This document shows positions 31,664 to 40,758 of a stretch of DNA of 64,000 nt, in pieces; position 1 is the stretch's first letter; each line of letters begins with the position of its first letter. The notes below the pieces were generated by a model. It was not told where the DNA came from. It saw nothing but the letters and a program-made list of their open reading frames with translations, and did no database searches. The position numbers and the translations under genes are program-made. Origin of the DNA: Planctomycetota bacterium (lineage in GTDB: Bacteria > Planctomycetota > GCA-2746535); contig NVWA01000016.1 in assembly GCA_002746535.1 (NCBI GenBank), positions 64,001-128,000 on the forward strand, read 5' to 3'.

Positions 31664-33640
31664 ATGAAGTTATTGGAAGACATCTTTAAACAAGACGGCA
31701 CCCTATCAAAAAATTTATCAACTTACGAATTTAGACCTGAACAACTTGAAATGGCAAATGAAGTTTTTGATGCCATGCTTGATAAAGAACATTTAGTCGT
31801 TGAAGCTGGAACCGGGATTGGGAAATCTTTTGGTTATTTAATACCCGCAATTCTCTCTATCGATAAAACAAACGATCCAATCGTCATCTCTACCAACACA
31901 ATCAATCTTCAAGAACAACTAATTAATAAAGACTTACCTTTTATAAGACGATTCTTAGGAATTCCTTTTATCTATAAATTAGGTAAGGGTCGAAATAATT
32001 TCATTAGTATAAGAAGAATGCAAATTGCTCTTGAAAAGCACACAACACTTTTCGAAGATGCCGAGCAATTCCATGAACTAAGTGAAATTTATCAATGGTC
32101 TAAAGTCACTAAAGATGGTTCAAAATCAAGTTTGGTAACGAGACCATCACCGGCTGTTTGGTCAGAAGTTCAATCGGATAAAGACAATTGCCTAGGCAAG
32201 CGTTGCCCTTTCTACAGTAAGTGCTTTTACTTCCAATCAAGATTAGCTCTTCAAAAAGCAAATATTATTGTTGTAAATCATGCCCTACTATTTACAGACC
32301 TACAATTGAAACCAATGAACAAAGGAATCCTTCCCAAATATCAAAAATTAGTAATTGATGAAGCTCACAAAGTCGAACCTGTTGCTTCTGAACATTTTGG
32401 TATCACCGTTTCAAGGCGAGGCTTTCAAATCCTTTTTTCAAAAATTTTGAATCCTTCCAAAAATAAAGGCTTTTTTGCGAACCATGAATTTCGCCATGCC
32501 ATCGAAGATTTGATGATCAAAATGCCAGAATTCCTAGACGAATTTTATGGTGACATTTTCACCTACTTCAATAGCCAAACGAAATTTAACGAAAAAATAT
32601 TACGCATTAGAGAAAGCGGTTTTGTAGATACGACAGCGCTGACCCATTTAAGGGATCTCTATGATAAATTAAAAGAAGCCCTCGCAATTTGCCAAGATGA
32701 TAATGAAGAAGTACAAATAAATTCCTTCATGGAGAGTATCGTAACGTTATCGCAAAGCTTAACCTTCATATTATTCAGAGAAGGGAACGAAGAATATGTT
32801 TATTGGATTCAACTAAGCGGAAAATCAAATCACAATATTACACTAAATGCAGCCCCCATTGATATCGCAAATCAACTGAATAATTTATTGTTCAAGAATG
32901 TTAATTCCGTTACCCTGACAAGTGCTACCCTCATCATTAATAATACCAAAAATGGCTTTGACTATTTTAATAAGCGAGTTGGCTTACAAGAATCAAGAAC
33001 GCTTCAAGCTGGCTCACCTTTTGATTATCAAAAAAATGTTTCAATTCATATCCCACTTAGAATTGATGCGCCTAACACAGATAATTATGATTCTCAAATG
33101 ATCGAATGCGTACGCTACTATGTACATGCCACTCAAGGTGGAGCCTTTATCTTATTCACTAGTTACTCTGCTCTTCAAAAAGCATTTTTAGCACTACAAC
33201 ATGAATTTAAAAAAGCTGGTTATCAGATTCAATGCCAAGGCAACAACCAATCCAGATCTCAAATGCTTGATGATTTTAAAGAGTCAAATAATAGTGTTCT
33301 TTTCGGAACAGATAGTTTTTGGGAAGGTGTTGATGTTCAGGGAGAAAAACTGCGCAACGTAATCATCACAAAATTACCCTTCTCTGTCCCCACTCACCCT
33401 GTCAATCAAGCAAAGTATGAATTAATAGAGAATCAAGGCAAGAATTCATTTAAAGAATTATCACTACCTCAAGCGGTACTAAAATTCAAACAAGGCTTCG
33501 GACGATTAATTCGCTCCAAAGAAGATAAAGGTATCGTCTGCATATTAGACACTCGCATAATAAATAAATTTTATGGCATGCAGTTTTTATCGGCAATTCC
33601 AAAATGTGAAATTATTCGAGATGAAATTCTATACAATTGA
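31664..33640 (+). CDS. dinG: DinG/XPD-family DNA helicase, one Fe-S cysteine replaced
   Basis: A superfamily-2 5'-3' helicase of 658 residues that would unwind damaged or structured DNA and R-loops. Seen: Walker A EAGTGIGKS (residue about 47), DEAH box (IDEAHK), and the C-terminal helicase motifs GTDSFWEGVDVQG and GFGRLIRSKEDKG. Three iron-sulfur ligands keep the E. coli spacing: C176-x4-C181-x5-C187. The fourth, upstream ligand normally sits in KGRxNYLC; here this reads KGRNNFIS, with Ser115. It is probably co-transcribed with ligA. Whether a cluster still forms is open. Confidence 0.85.
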   Translation: MKLLEDIFKQDGTLSKNLSTYEFRPEQLEMANEVFDAMLDKEHLVVEAGTGIGKSFGYLIPAILSIDKTNDPIVISTNTINLQEQLINKDLPFIRRFLGIPFIYKLGKGRNNFISIRRMQIALEKHTTLFEDAEQFHELSEIYQWSKVTKDGSKSSLVTRPSPAVWSEVQSDKDNCLGKRCPFYSKCFYFQSRLALQKANIIVVNHALLFTDLQLKPMNKGILPKYQKLVIDEAHKVEPVASEHFGITVSRRGFQILFSKILNPSKNKGFFANHEFRHAIEDLMIKMPEFLDEFYGDIFTYFNSQTKFNEKILRIRESGFVDTTALTHLRDLYDKLKEALAICQDDNEEVQINSFMESIVTLSQSLTFILFREGNEEYVYWIQLSGKSNHNITLNAAPIDIANQLNNLLFKNVNSVTLTSATLIINNTKNGFDYFNKRVGLQESRTLQAGSPFDYQKNVSIHIPLRIDAPNTDNYDSQMIECVRYYVHATQGGAFILFTSYSALQKAFLALQHEFKKAGYQIQCQGNNQSRSQMLDDFKESNNSVLFGTDSFWEGVDVQGEKLRNVIITKLPFSVPTHPVNQAKYELIENQGKNSFKELSLPQAVLKFKQGFGRLIRSKEDKGIVCILDTRIINKFYGMQFLSAIPKCEIIRDEILYN

Positions 33641-33846
33641 TTTGTAATAATAAATTTTGCATCCGTAATAAATGATCAAATCAATTGAAAGCTGAAACCA
33701 TCGAAGACATTATTGAAATCGCTGCGGAACTCTAAAGCAATCTGAGTTTACAAATTGAAAGTTTTTGAAAATAATTAATTTTTCTGTTAAATAAATCTAG
33801 TGCTGCGTGTTAACCTATTTAAAAGGATATTTCACCAAGAATTCAT

Positions 33847-36800
33847 ATGAAACAATTAATTGAAGACATCATCAAAACAAATGACCAATCCAAGTGGAGT
33901 CAGCTAATTGATACAATTCATAATGACCTTCTAGCCCAATCTTATCGACTAATCCCTCATGGCGATTTGCATCAAGATGCTCTGCAAGAAAGCTGTATAA
34001 GTATCTATAAAAATCTCAATGCGTTTTACATAAAAAATAAAAAATATGACGATTACGAATTCACCATCAACTTTTCTAAGTGGTCCAGAACAATCGTTCG
34101 CAACACATCTTTCAATACTTTAAGACATAGAAAAAACCAAAATAAATTACTTGAACTCAATCCAAATTATCAAGAAAAATTAAACGAACAGATAAAAGAA
34201 AGTAAAAAAGATTCTTTTGAATTAAAAGAATATCTTAGCCAAATGCTTTGTAGCTTGAAACAAAAAGAACACAAGCTTTTGGTACTTAAATATTTTGAAG
34301 GGATGACCAATTTGGAAATCTCTACTGAAACTGGTTATCAGATTAATTCTATTCCAGTTTTAATTAACCGAGCATTAGGTCAGCTAAGAAAGCGCTTTGA
34401 ACACGTTGGCCTAACAATCGCAGCTGCAACACTTACAGAAGTTTTAGCACAACAAAATGTAACCACTTCTGTAATTACTACAATTCCTCCGGAGGTATTT
34501 CATTCAATCAAATCAATCCCATTAAAAATTGGGATTTTAACGTCATCATTGAAAGGACTACTTATGAAAAGTTTATTAATTTTAATCACCGCAACGGTGC
34601 TGAGCACTTCCATTCTGTATCTACAAACAAATGCAGAATCGGAAAAAAAAACAATCACTACTAAAAAAGAATCAACTATTACTACTAATAAAGAGGCTCT
34701 TACCAAGAGTAAAACTACTGACCAAAAGTCTAACTCTGAAGAAATAATAATTCCTGAACAAACAAGTGGGAACACTACCTCTATAAACAAACAGACTAAA
34801 ATTTATGGACTTAAAAAACCATTAGTTAGTCATATCCTACCAAATATCCAACAGTTCAGCCAATTTTTTAAAGATACCGCCTACGGGAAAATATGGGCTG
34901 ATAAAAAAATAAAAGAACAACTATCAAAAGTGAATTGGGAATTAATAGCTCCGGAACTGTTTAATATGGTCGATATCGACAGTACTTTTTGCACAATTGA
35001 CGAGTACTTATTTCTAAAAACATTACTTTCAAATACAGATGAAATAACTATTGAAGCCAACAAAAGGGAGTTTTCAGCAAGATTAAAAATCAAAAATGAA
35101 GTAGAAGAGAACTCTTTAAAAATTAAATCTGCGATAGATCTCTTAAAAAAAAGCTACAAGCTTAAACACGATAAACTTGCTGAAGTGAAACATAACATTA
35201 CATCATCCGATGGAGCTGTTTCAGTAAGCACTACTAGTATTTATCAAGATAATATTAAAAGCCTGAATAACTTAAAATACAAAACAGAAAATAATTACTT
35301 TTATATTTACATTGGTAACTTAGTCGAAATCCAAAATAAAAGCAATGAGAATAATAAAGAACTAATCTTTCGAGGTAAAACGAGACCATCAAAATCTTTT
35401 GATATTGGTAACAATGATCTTATTAGACACCCTTTTATGTATACAGATACCTCAGAAGTAACTTTTGAAACAAAATTTCAAAACAACCAATTTCATGAGC
35501 GTTCCATATCAACTAATTTGGATAAAAAATGCCTTCTCAAACCATTTATAAAATCAATTAGTGAAGAAGGTTTTACAAGTGACCAAGAAAAAAATATTTA
35601 TGCTGCCGCAAATTTCAACCTAGATGAATTTATTCTTTGGGCAAAGCCTGTTTTAAAAATCGCTCTTTCAATTTCACCATTTATGGTGGAACAAATTTCT
35701 TCCCAAATAAAAGAAAACTTAAGTGGTGAAGTCTTCATGTCATTAGGTAAAGATGGAGATATTACATTCATTAAAGCCAAATCACCCGAAAAGGCACAAG
35801 CCATGATGACAGCCTATTCATTATTCGCTACTCCCTATGGAATTATAGTTGAAAAAGGTCCAAACAACTGGATTAAAATTAAAACTTCTGACAAGTCATT
35901 TACAACAATAGAAGCTAATCTAAAAATAAAGGGATTCCTTGCCATAGCTAACTATAGTAATAAAGGACTCATCAATGGCATCTCAAAGTTTTTATATCCT
36001 ATTGCTGTCAAATACCAGCATGCAAAAGATTATAAAGAAATGGTTAAACCATGTCTGCCTATATTGACACAAAAACATTATCTAAAATATTTTGGTCAAT
36101 CAAAAATTTCAATTACAAAAAAGAACAATGTAATTATTGTAGATCAAACAACAGATATTCCCTTTCTCAGCATCACAAGCTTTTTTAATTATTTTGAAAC
36201 GTTAAATCAAAAAACACCTTCTAAAAAAATATTTAAAAATGAAGGACAAATAACAATTACCAACGCGAAGTTTAAACAAGAACTAAACTATGAAAATGGG
36301 AAAAAACAAGGTCTATGGAAAACAACTGATTTAAATGGTGCCCTTTACAGAGAAACAAATTACGATCAGGGAAAAAAATCCGGAATTCGTAAAATATTTT
36401 TTAATAATGGCACCCTCTCACATGCAATCAACTTTAAAAGTGATTCAAAGCATGGTAACTACAAACGATTTTATGGTACAGGGAAATTAAAGGAGCACGG
36501 ACAGTTTAAAAATGGTAAGAAAACTGGTTCTTGGAAATATTACCATTTAAATACATTTGTCAGCTCATCAGGAATATTCTCAGATGGACATAAAACAGGA
36601 ACATGGGAACATTTTGATGAAAATCAAAAAAAAGTGATGACATTGAACTACTCTAAAGATTCAAGCATTCCAATGCAATCTATCGTTTATCACCTCAATG
36701 GTTCTCCTAAAATCAGTATCGATCTAAAAGACCAAATTCATACCATTGAACAATACAACCAACAATCAACCTTAATAAGAATAAGCCATTATTACAATGG

Positions 36801-37488
36801 CAAAAAAGTAGGTCATTGGAAGGAATTTAACCACAATGAAAAGTTAATAAACGAGTGGAAATATAAGATGGAGTTTATACAAAATAGAAGATCATACTAC
36901 GATAACGGAAATCTAAAGAGCATCATCAATTACGAGAATTCAATGTATGACGGAAAGCAACTTTTATATTATCCTAATGGAAACATTAAATCATCCATTT
37001 CATTTTCTCTAAACTCACCGATTCCGGTATGGAAAAGATATTCACTAGATGGCGTTCTCAAAGGAGAGTGGAACATAGACGGCAAGTTCTCTGGGACTTT
37101 AAACGAACAGTATGTTTCAAAACAACTCTCAATATTCAATATTTTTGAAACTTTCGAAGATCAATTGATACTAATATCACTCAGTGGTGATGTAAGTATC
37201 AACAGTTCAAAAGTTATCTCAGCAACCAAACTGTTCAGAGGTCAAACGATTAGTTCGATTTCAAAAAATTATGGAAGTCTACTTGACTCCGATACATTAA
37301 AAGAATCTATTCTCTACCAAGAATATCATCTTAATAACCCATCAATAAATACATTTATAAAAGAAAAAATGGGTGGTGAAAAAAATTACTTTTTAATGAA
37401 TAAGAAAGTTCTGGTAAAACTTTCAACCAAAGGGAAAGTGGTAACAGAACAGGATTATTTAGAAATAAAAAATCACCCTCTAGAATAA
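33847..37488 (+). CDS. ECF-type sigma factor fused to a transmembrane and extracytoplasmic MORN/YwqK-repeat sensor
   Basis: One 1213-residue protein with three parts. Residues about 20-100 are sigma region 2 (DLHQDALQESCISIYKNLNAF) and about 125-185 region 4, with a helix-turn-helix (TNLEISTETGYQINSIPVLINRALGQL). A single hydrophobic helix at about 240-260 (SLLILITATVLSTSILYL) follows, then Thr/Lys-rich linker, so the remaining 950 residues should be outside the cytoplasm. About 310-790 is an unassigned domain. From about 800 to 1080 run repeats of the 'G-x-W-x-x-x-x-x-x-G-x-L' kind (NGKKQGLWKTTDLNG, NGKKTGSWKYY) as in MORN or YwqK-type proteins. Fused ECF sigma factors are known in Planctomycetes. 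No anti-sigma gene is adjacent. The start has a poor ribosome site. Confidence 0.8.
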   Translation: MKQLIEDIIKTNDQSKWSQLIDTIHNDLLAQSYRLIPHGDLHQDALQESCISIYKNLNAFYIKNKKYDDYEFTINFSKWSRTIVRNTSFNTLRHRKNQNKLLELNPNYQEKLNEQIKESKKDSFELKEYLSQMLCSLKQKEHKLLVLKYFEGMTNLEISTETGYQINSIPVLINRALGQLRKRFEHVGLTIAAATLTEVLAQQNVTTSVITTIPPEVFHSIKSIPLKIGILTSSLKGLLMKSLLILITATVLSTSILYLQTNAESEKKTITTKKESTITTNKEALTKSKTTDQKSNSEEIIIPEQTSGNTTSINKQTKIYGLKKPLVSHILPNIQQFSQFFKDTAYGKIWADKKIKEQLSKVNWELIAPELFNMVDIDSTFCTIDEYLFLKTLLSNTDEITIEANKREFSARLKIKNEVEENSLKIKSAIDLLKKSYKLKHDKLAEVKHNITSSDGAVSVSTTSIYQDNIKSLNNLKYKTENNYFYIYIGNLVEIQNKSNENNKELIFRGKTRPSKSFDIGNNDLIRHPFMYTDTSEVTFETKFQNNQFHERSISTNLDKKCLLKPFIKSISEEGFTSDQEKNIYAAANFNLDEFILWAKPVLKIALSISPFMVEQISSQIKENLSGEVFMSLGKDGDITFIKAKSPEKAQAMMTAYSLFATPYGIIVEKGPNNWIKIKTSDKSFTTIEANLKIKGFLAIANYSNKGLINGISKFLYPIAVKYQHAKDYKEMVKPCLPILTQKHYLKYFGQSKISITKKNNVIIVDQTTDIPFLSITSFFNYFETLNQKTPSKKIFKNEGQITITNAKFKQELNYENGKKQGLWKTTDLNGALYRETNYDQGKKSGIRKIFFNNGTLSHAINFKSDSKHGNYKRFYGTGKLKEHGQFKNGKKTGSWKYYHLNTFVSSSGIFSDGHKTGTWEHFDENQKKVMTLNYSKDSSIPMQSIVYHLNGSPKISIDLKDQIHTIEQYNQQSTLIRISHYYNGKKVGHWKEFNHNEKLINEWKYKMEFIQNRRSYYDNGNLKSIINYENSMYDGKQLLYYPNGNIKSSISFSLNSPIPVWKRYSLDGVLKGEWNIDGKFSGTLNEQYVSKQLSIFNIFETFEDQLILISLSGDVSINSSKVISATKLFRGQTISSISKNYGSLLDSDTLKESILYQEYHLNNPSINTFIKEKMGGEKNYFLMNKKVLVKLSTKGKVVTEQDYLEIKNHPLE
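34549..34566 (+). promoter_or_regulatory. Internal ribosome site and start before the membrane segment of the sigma fusion
   Basis: GAAAGGA lies seven bases before an in-frame ATG at 34564. Translation from there would give MKSLLILITATVLSTSIL, which reads like an N-terminal signal peptide, and a 974-residue secreted or anchored sensor without the sigma domain. Confidence 0.4.
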
Positions 37489-37508
37489 TATATTTTATTT
37501 TAACCCAA

Positions 37509-37555
37509 AGCACTCCTTTCTATCAATGTAAATTATTATTTTTGTCAGGAGTGCT
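37509..37555. repeat. Inverted repeat after the sigma fusion gene
   Basis: AGCACTCCT and AGGAGTGCT, nine bases each and perfect, with 29 bases between. It lies 20 bases after the stop codon. There is no T run at its end, so it may be a weak terminator or an RNA-stabilising hairpin. Confidence 0.45.
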
Positions 37556-37637
37556 CACAACTACATTCTATACCAAAGCTTACAAAATTTCTAAATACTA
37601 GTATCATTATGGCCCTTGATGGCTTTACAATCTCAAC

Positions 37638-37665
37638 TTGATATTATCCTTGAAAACCCTATACT
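37638..37665 (+). promoter_or_regulatory. Sigma70 promoter of the NHL-HlyD-toroid operon
   Basis: TTGATA, 16 bases, TATACT: 5 of 6 in each hexamer, about 95 bases before the ATG at 37760. The leader is long enough to hold further control. A similar TATACTAGT block precedes the Kelch operon at 56461. Confidence 0.55.
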
Positions 37666-37759
37666 AGTTTCTAATCAACTTGAACAATTACCTTCTCTGT
37701 GGTAAATCAAGTTACATTCACACCCTCTCTATAAATTATTTATACGCTAAGGAGTAATC

Positions 37760-40576
37760 ATGAAATATCTTTTTTTATCAATAGGCATTTTCTTTATCCT
37801 TTTTTGCAACACTATTGTTTTAGCTAGCGACTGGGATGAGTTTAAAGTAAAAAGGGAAAACAACTTTGAATTTGTGACTAAACCCACTATCACAAAAAAA
37901 GAGAATAGTTTTGTAATCTCCTTTGAAACTAAAAGTTTTTGTGACGTTACCATAGCTATCGAGAATAAAAGTAATGGTAAAATTTTACGCCATTTAGTAT
38001 CTGGCGTTTTAGGGAAAAACGCACCTACCCCCTTGAAACCAAATTCTAAAAAACAATCTATAGCTTTTGATGGCAAAGACGATGCCGGAAAATACATCAA
38101 AGAATTTTCGGATGTCCAAGTCAGAGTATCACTTGGGCTTAAACCAGTTTTTGACAAAAGCCTTTTTGATGAACCTAAAAGAAGACACTCTATAGCAAGA
38201 ATTCAAATGGCCACTCATCAAGATGGTGTCTATGTATATGATGGAGGTAATGGTATCGACTTTGTTAAGCTTTATGATTTTGACGGAAATTATAAAAAGA
38301 CCATTTACCCATTCCCTGCCAATAAAATTAAAGAAATTAAAAATTTAAAACACAAAGAGCTACCCAGCAAAGATGGAAAATATCCTGCAAAAGTAAATTT
38401 TCTCGGGACATCCTTTTTAAGAACTGGATCAAACTATGCACTGAATCTTGTCACACCTACAATCTTTGGAAGTAAACACTATGGTATGTATGGCAAAGCT
38501 GCGTCATTCATAGCCGTAAGCAAAAAAAATATCACGATTGGAATGGGGCATCTAGCAAGACTTGACAATACCGGTGGCTCCGGGGGTTTAGATTTTCATG
38601 GTCCACAAGTTGGCCCAATAATAAGTTATGGTAAAGATAGAACAAAAGCTATTGTTCCTCCAACAAGTGTAGCATTTAGTCCAAATGGAAAAAAACTTTA
38701 TCTTGCAGGATACCACTATTGTGTATATGGGAAAGCTTCTGGTGATATCATCACAAGTGGTAATTGGAAAACCCAACATATGGTCTATGAATTAGACTAT
38801 AACAGCAATGAAAAACCAAAAGTATTTTTGGGCAACCCTAATAAACCAGGTAATGATAATAAGAGTTTTAATTTGCCCATTAGTGTTACAACGGATGAAA
38901 AAGGTAACGTCTATGTCTGCGATTATTTTAATGATCGGGTGCAAGTTTTTAGTGCTGAGAAAAAAATTCTAAAATCTATTCCAGTCAAACGCCCCACCTA
39001 TATTACTATTCTTCCAAATACAAAAGAAACAATTGTAATTTCATATACTATAGCCACTCAAAAAAATGTAACAAAAAACAATCCAACGACATTAACTAAA
39101 CTTGGAAAATTCCCCAATCTCAAAGCAGGTAAACCAATTCTATTGCCAAAAGAGTACGGAACAAAGGGCGAAGGGTATTTATATTCAGGAACAGGTTTCC
39201 CCATAAGCACAGTCCTTTCAGACAATAATGGAAAGATTCGTCTTTGGGTATCAAAAGAATTAACTAGAGCCAATAGATTAACGAGAACAAAAGGAATCCG
39301 AAGGACAAATATAAAAATTTGGGAGTTAACAGGAACTAAATTTAAATTAATAAATGACTTTTCAAAAACAACAAAAGAAAAATTCATTGACTCAAAACCT
39401 GTTTATTACAGTCGCGAAAGAATTCAATACAACCCAAAAGACAAACACCTCTATTGCACAAAAACAATTCATGGCTTCAACGGAAAATCTTTTAAACATT
39501 TGTATAAAATAAATGTCAGTACAGGGAAAATATCTATTATTGACTTACCCTTTGATGCAGAAGATTTCTGTTTTGACAACTCGGGCTATCTATATTTGAA
39601 ATCAATTGATATTGTGGCAAGATATGACCCCTCTAATATGAGAGAAGTTCCTTGGGACTATGGCATAGAAATCAAAACAGCGACAAGTTCTTCATCTGAT
39701 AGAAAATTAGGTAGCGTTATATCTGGCATTAAAACACCTGTAAATAGTGGTTGGCACTCAGGAGGAATTTACGTAAATGCAAAAGGAGACTTTGTAATTT
39801 CTGGAGCAACTTATGCAGACAATAAAGAAGATAATCTCTCTAGTTCATTTAATATTTATAAAGGCAGGGCTAAGAACTCAAAAACGGTCAACTTAATTCA
39901 CATATACGATAAATATGGAAAATTGATAAAATCAGATGTTGTTCCAGGGCTTAGAGAAAACTATGGTGTTGCAATTGATTCGAATAAAAATATTTACATG
40001 ATGAACGCTTCTACAAGAGTATTGGACGGAAAAGCATACCCCGATTCATTAACGGGTACAATAATAAAATTCCCTGCAACTGGTGGACGTATTATTAAAA
40101 AAGGTACAAAACAAGTTTCGGTCCCTTTAGACCCTAGCGAAGAACCAAAAAGACCCGTAGATTTAAAAGGCGCTTGGGCTGAAAATGCTTCTTGGTTCTA
40201 CGGTGGTGTCGGCTTTTCTGGTAAGAATGGTACAAGAAACTTATTAAGTGGTACAGGATGCGCCTGTTGGAATGCAAGAATGACTTTTGATTATTTCAAC
40301 AGAACATTTGCACCAGAATTAAATAGGTTTAAAGTCGCTGTTTTAGATTCCAATGGTAACTTGATTCTCAACATTGGGCGATATGGCAACAGAGATACTG
40401 CCGGTGATAAAGGTTCCGTTAAAGTAGGAGGCGATGGCGTTACCTTAATGCACGGTGCCTATTTAGCAACTCACTCAGATAAAAGATTATTTATTGCCGA
40501 CCCTGGCAATGATCGAATAGTAGTTGTTAAATTAAATTATCATCAAAATGAAATCTTAAGTTTGCCTGAAAAATAA
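37760..40576 (+). CDS. Secreted NHL-repeat beta-propeller protein
   Basis: A 938-residue exported protein. The signal peptide is MKYLFLSIGIFFILFCNTIVLAS. Residues about 40-130 form a beta domain ending in a FlgD-like strand (FDGKDDAGKYIKEF). The rest is a propeller: NHL-type blades such as PISVTTDEKGNVYVCDYFNDRVQVF and GVAIDSNKNIYMMN, ending KRLFIADPGNDRIVVVKL. GCACWNARMTFDYFNRTF near residue 830 is a conserved-looking Cys/Trp patch that may bind a metal or a partner. Such proteins are frequent in PVC bacteria, where they may bind polysaccharide or protein outside the cell. AAGGAG six bases before the ATG is a strong ribosome site. It is the first gene of a three-gene operon. Confidence 0.8.
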   Translation: MKYLFLSIGIFFILFCNTIVLASDWDEFKVKRENNFEFVTKPTITKKENSFVISFETKSFCDVTIAIENKSNGKILRHLVSGVLGKNAPTPLKPNSKKQSIAFDGKDDAGKYIKEFSDVQVRVSLGLKPVFDKSLFDEPKRRHSIARIQMATHQDGVYVYDGGNGIDFVKLYDFDGNYKKTIYPFPANKIKEIKNLKHKELPSKDGKYPAKVNFLGTSFLRTGSNYALNLVTPTIFGSKHYGMYGKAASFIAVSKKNITIGMGHLARLDNTGGSGGLDFHGPQVGPIISYGKDRTKAIVPPTSVAFSPNGKKLYLAGYHYCVYGKASGDIITSGNWKTQHMVYELDYNSNEKPKVFLGNPNKPGNDNKSFNLPISVTTDEKGNVYVCDYFNDRVQVFSAEKKILKSIPVKRPTYITILPNTKETIVISYTIATQKNVTKNNPTTLTKLGKFPNLKAGKPILLPKEYGTKGEGYLYSGTGFPISTVLSDNNGKIRLWVSKELTRANRLTRTKGIRRTNIKIWELTGTKFKLINDFSKTTKEKFIDSKPVYYSRERIQYNPKDKHLYCTKTIHGFNGKSFKHLYKINVSTGKISIIDLPFDAEDFCFDNSGYLYLKSIDIVARYDPSNMREVPWDYGIEIKTATSSSSDRKLGSVISGIKTPVNSGWHSGGIYVNAKGDFVISGATYADNKEDNLSSSFNIYKGRAKNSKTVNLIHIYDKYGKLIKSDVVPGLRENYGVAIDSNKNIYMMNASTRVLDGKAYPDSLTGTIIKFPATGGRIIKKGTKQVSVPLDPSEEPKRPVDLKGAWAENASWFYGGVGFSGKNGTRNLLSGTGCACWNARMTFDYFNRTFAPELNRFKVAVLDSNGNLILNIGRYGNRDTAGDKGSVKVGGDGVTLMHGAYLATHSDKRLFIADPGNDRIVVVKLNYHQNEILSLPEK

Positions 40577-40758
40577 GATTGATTAAGCCTGTTAACTATT
40601 TAAGCGAGAACAATTTCTCGATTAAACAATTCAACTGATACAACTCATGAAATTCCTACTTGATATTTACTATAAATTGCAGATAACATTCAATTAATAT
40701 TATGTAATGATGATTAAAAATAATGGCGCTTATTTCCATTCACAAAAAAGGACTTTCC

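Noticed and set aside
33670-33735. Short peptide LKAETIEDIIEIAAEL before the sigma fusion
   Set aside because: Sixteen codons with no proper start or ribosome site; probably chance or a tiny remnant.
40601-40622. CGAGAA/TTCTCG hairpin as terminator after the NHL gene
   Set aside because: A 6-bp stem with no T run, in the middle of an apparent operon; more likely incidental.
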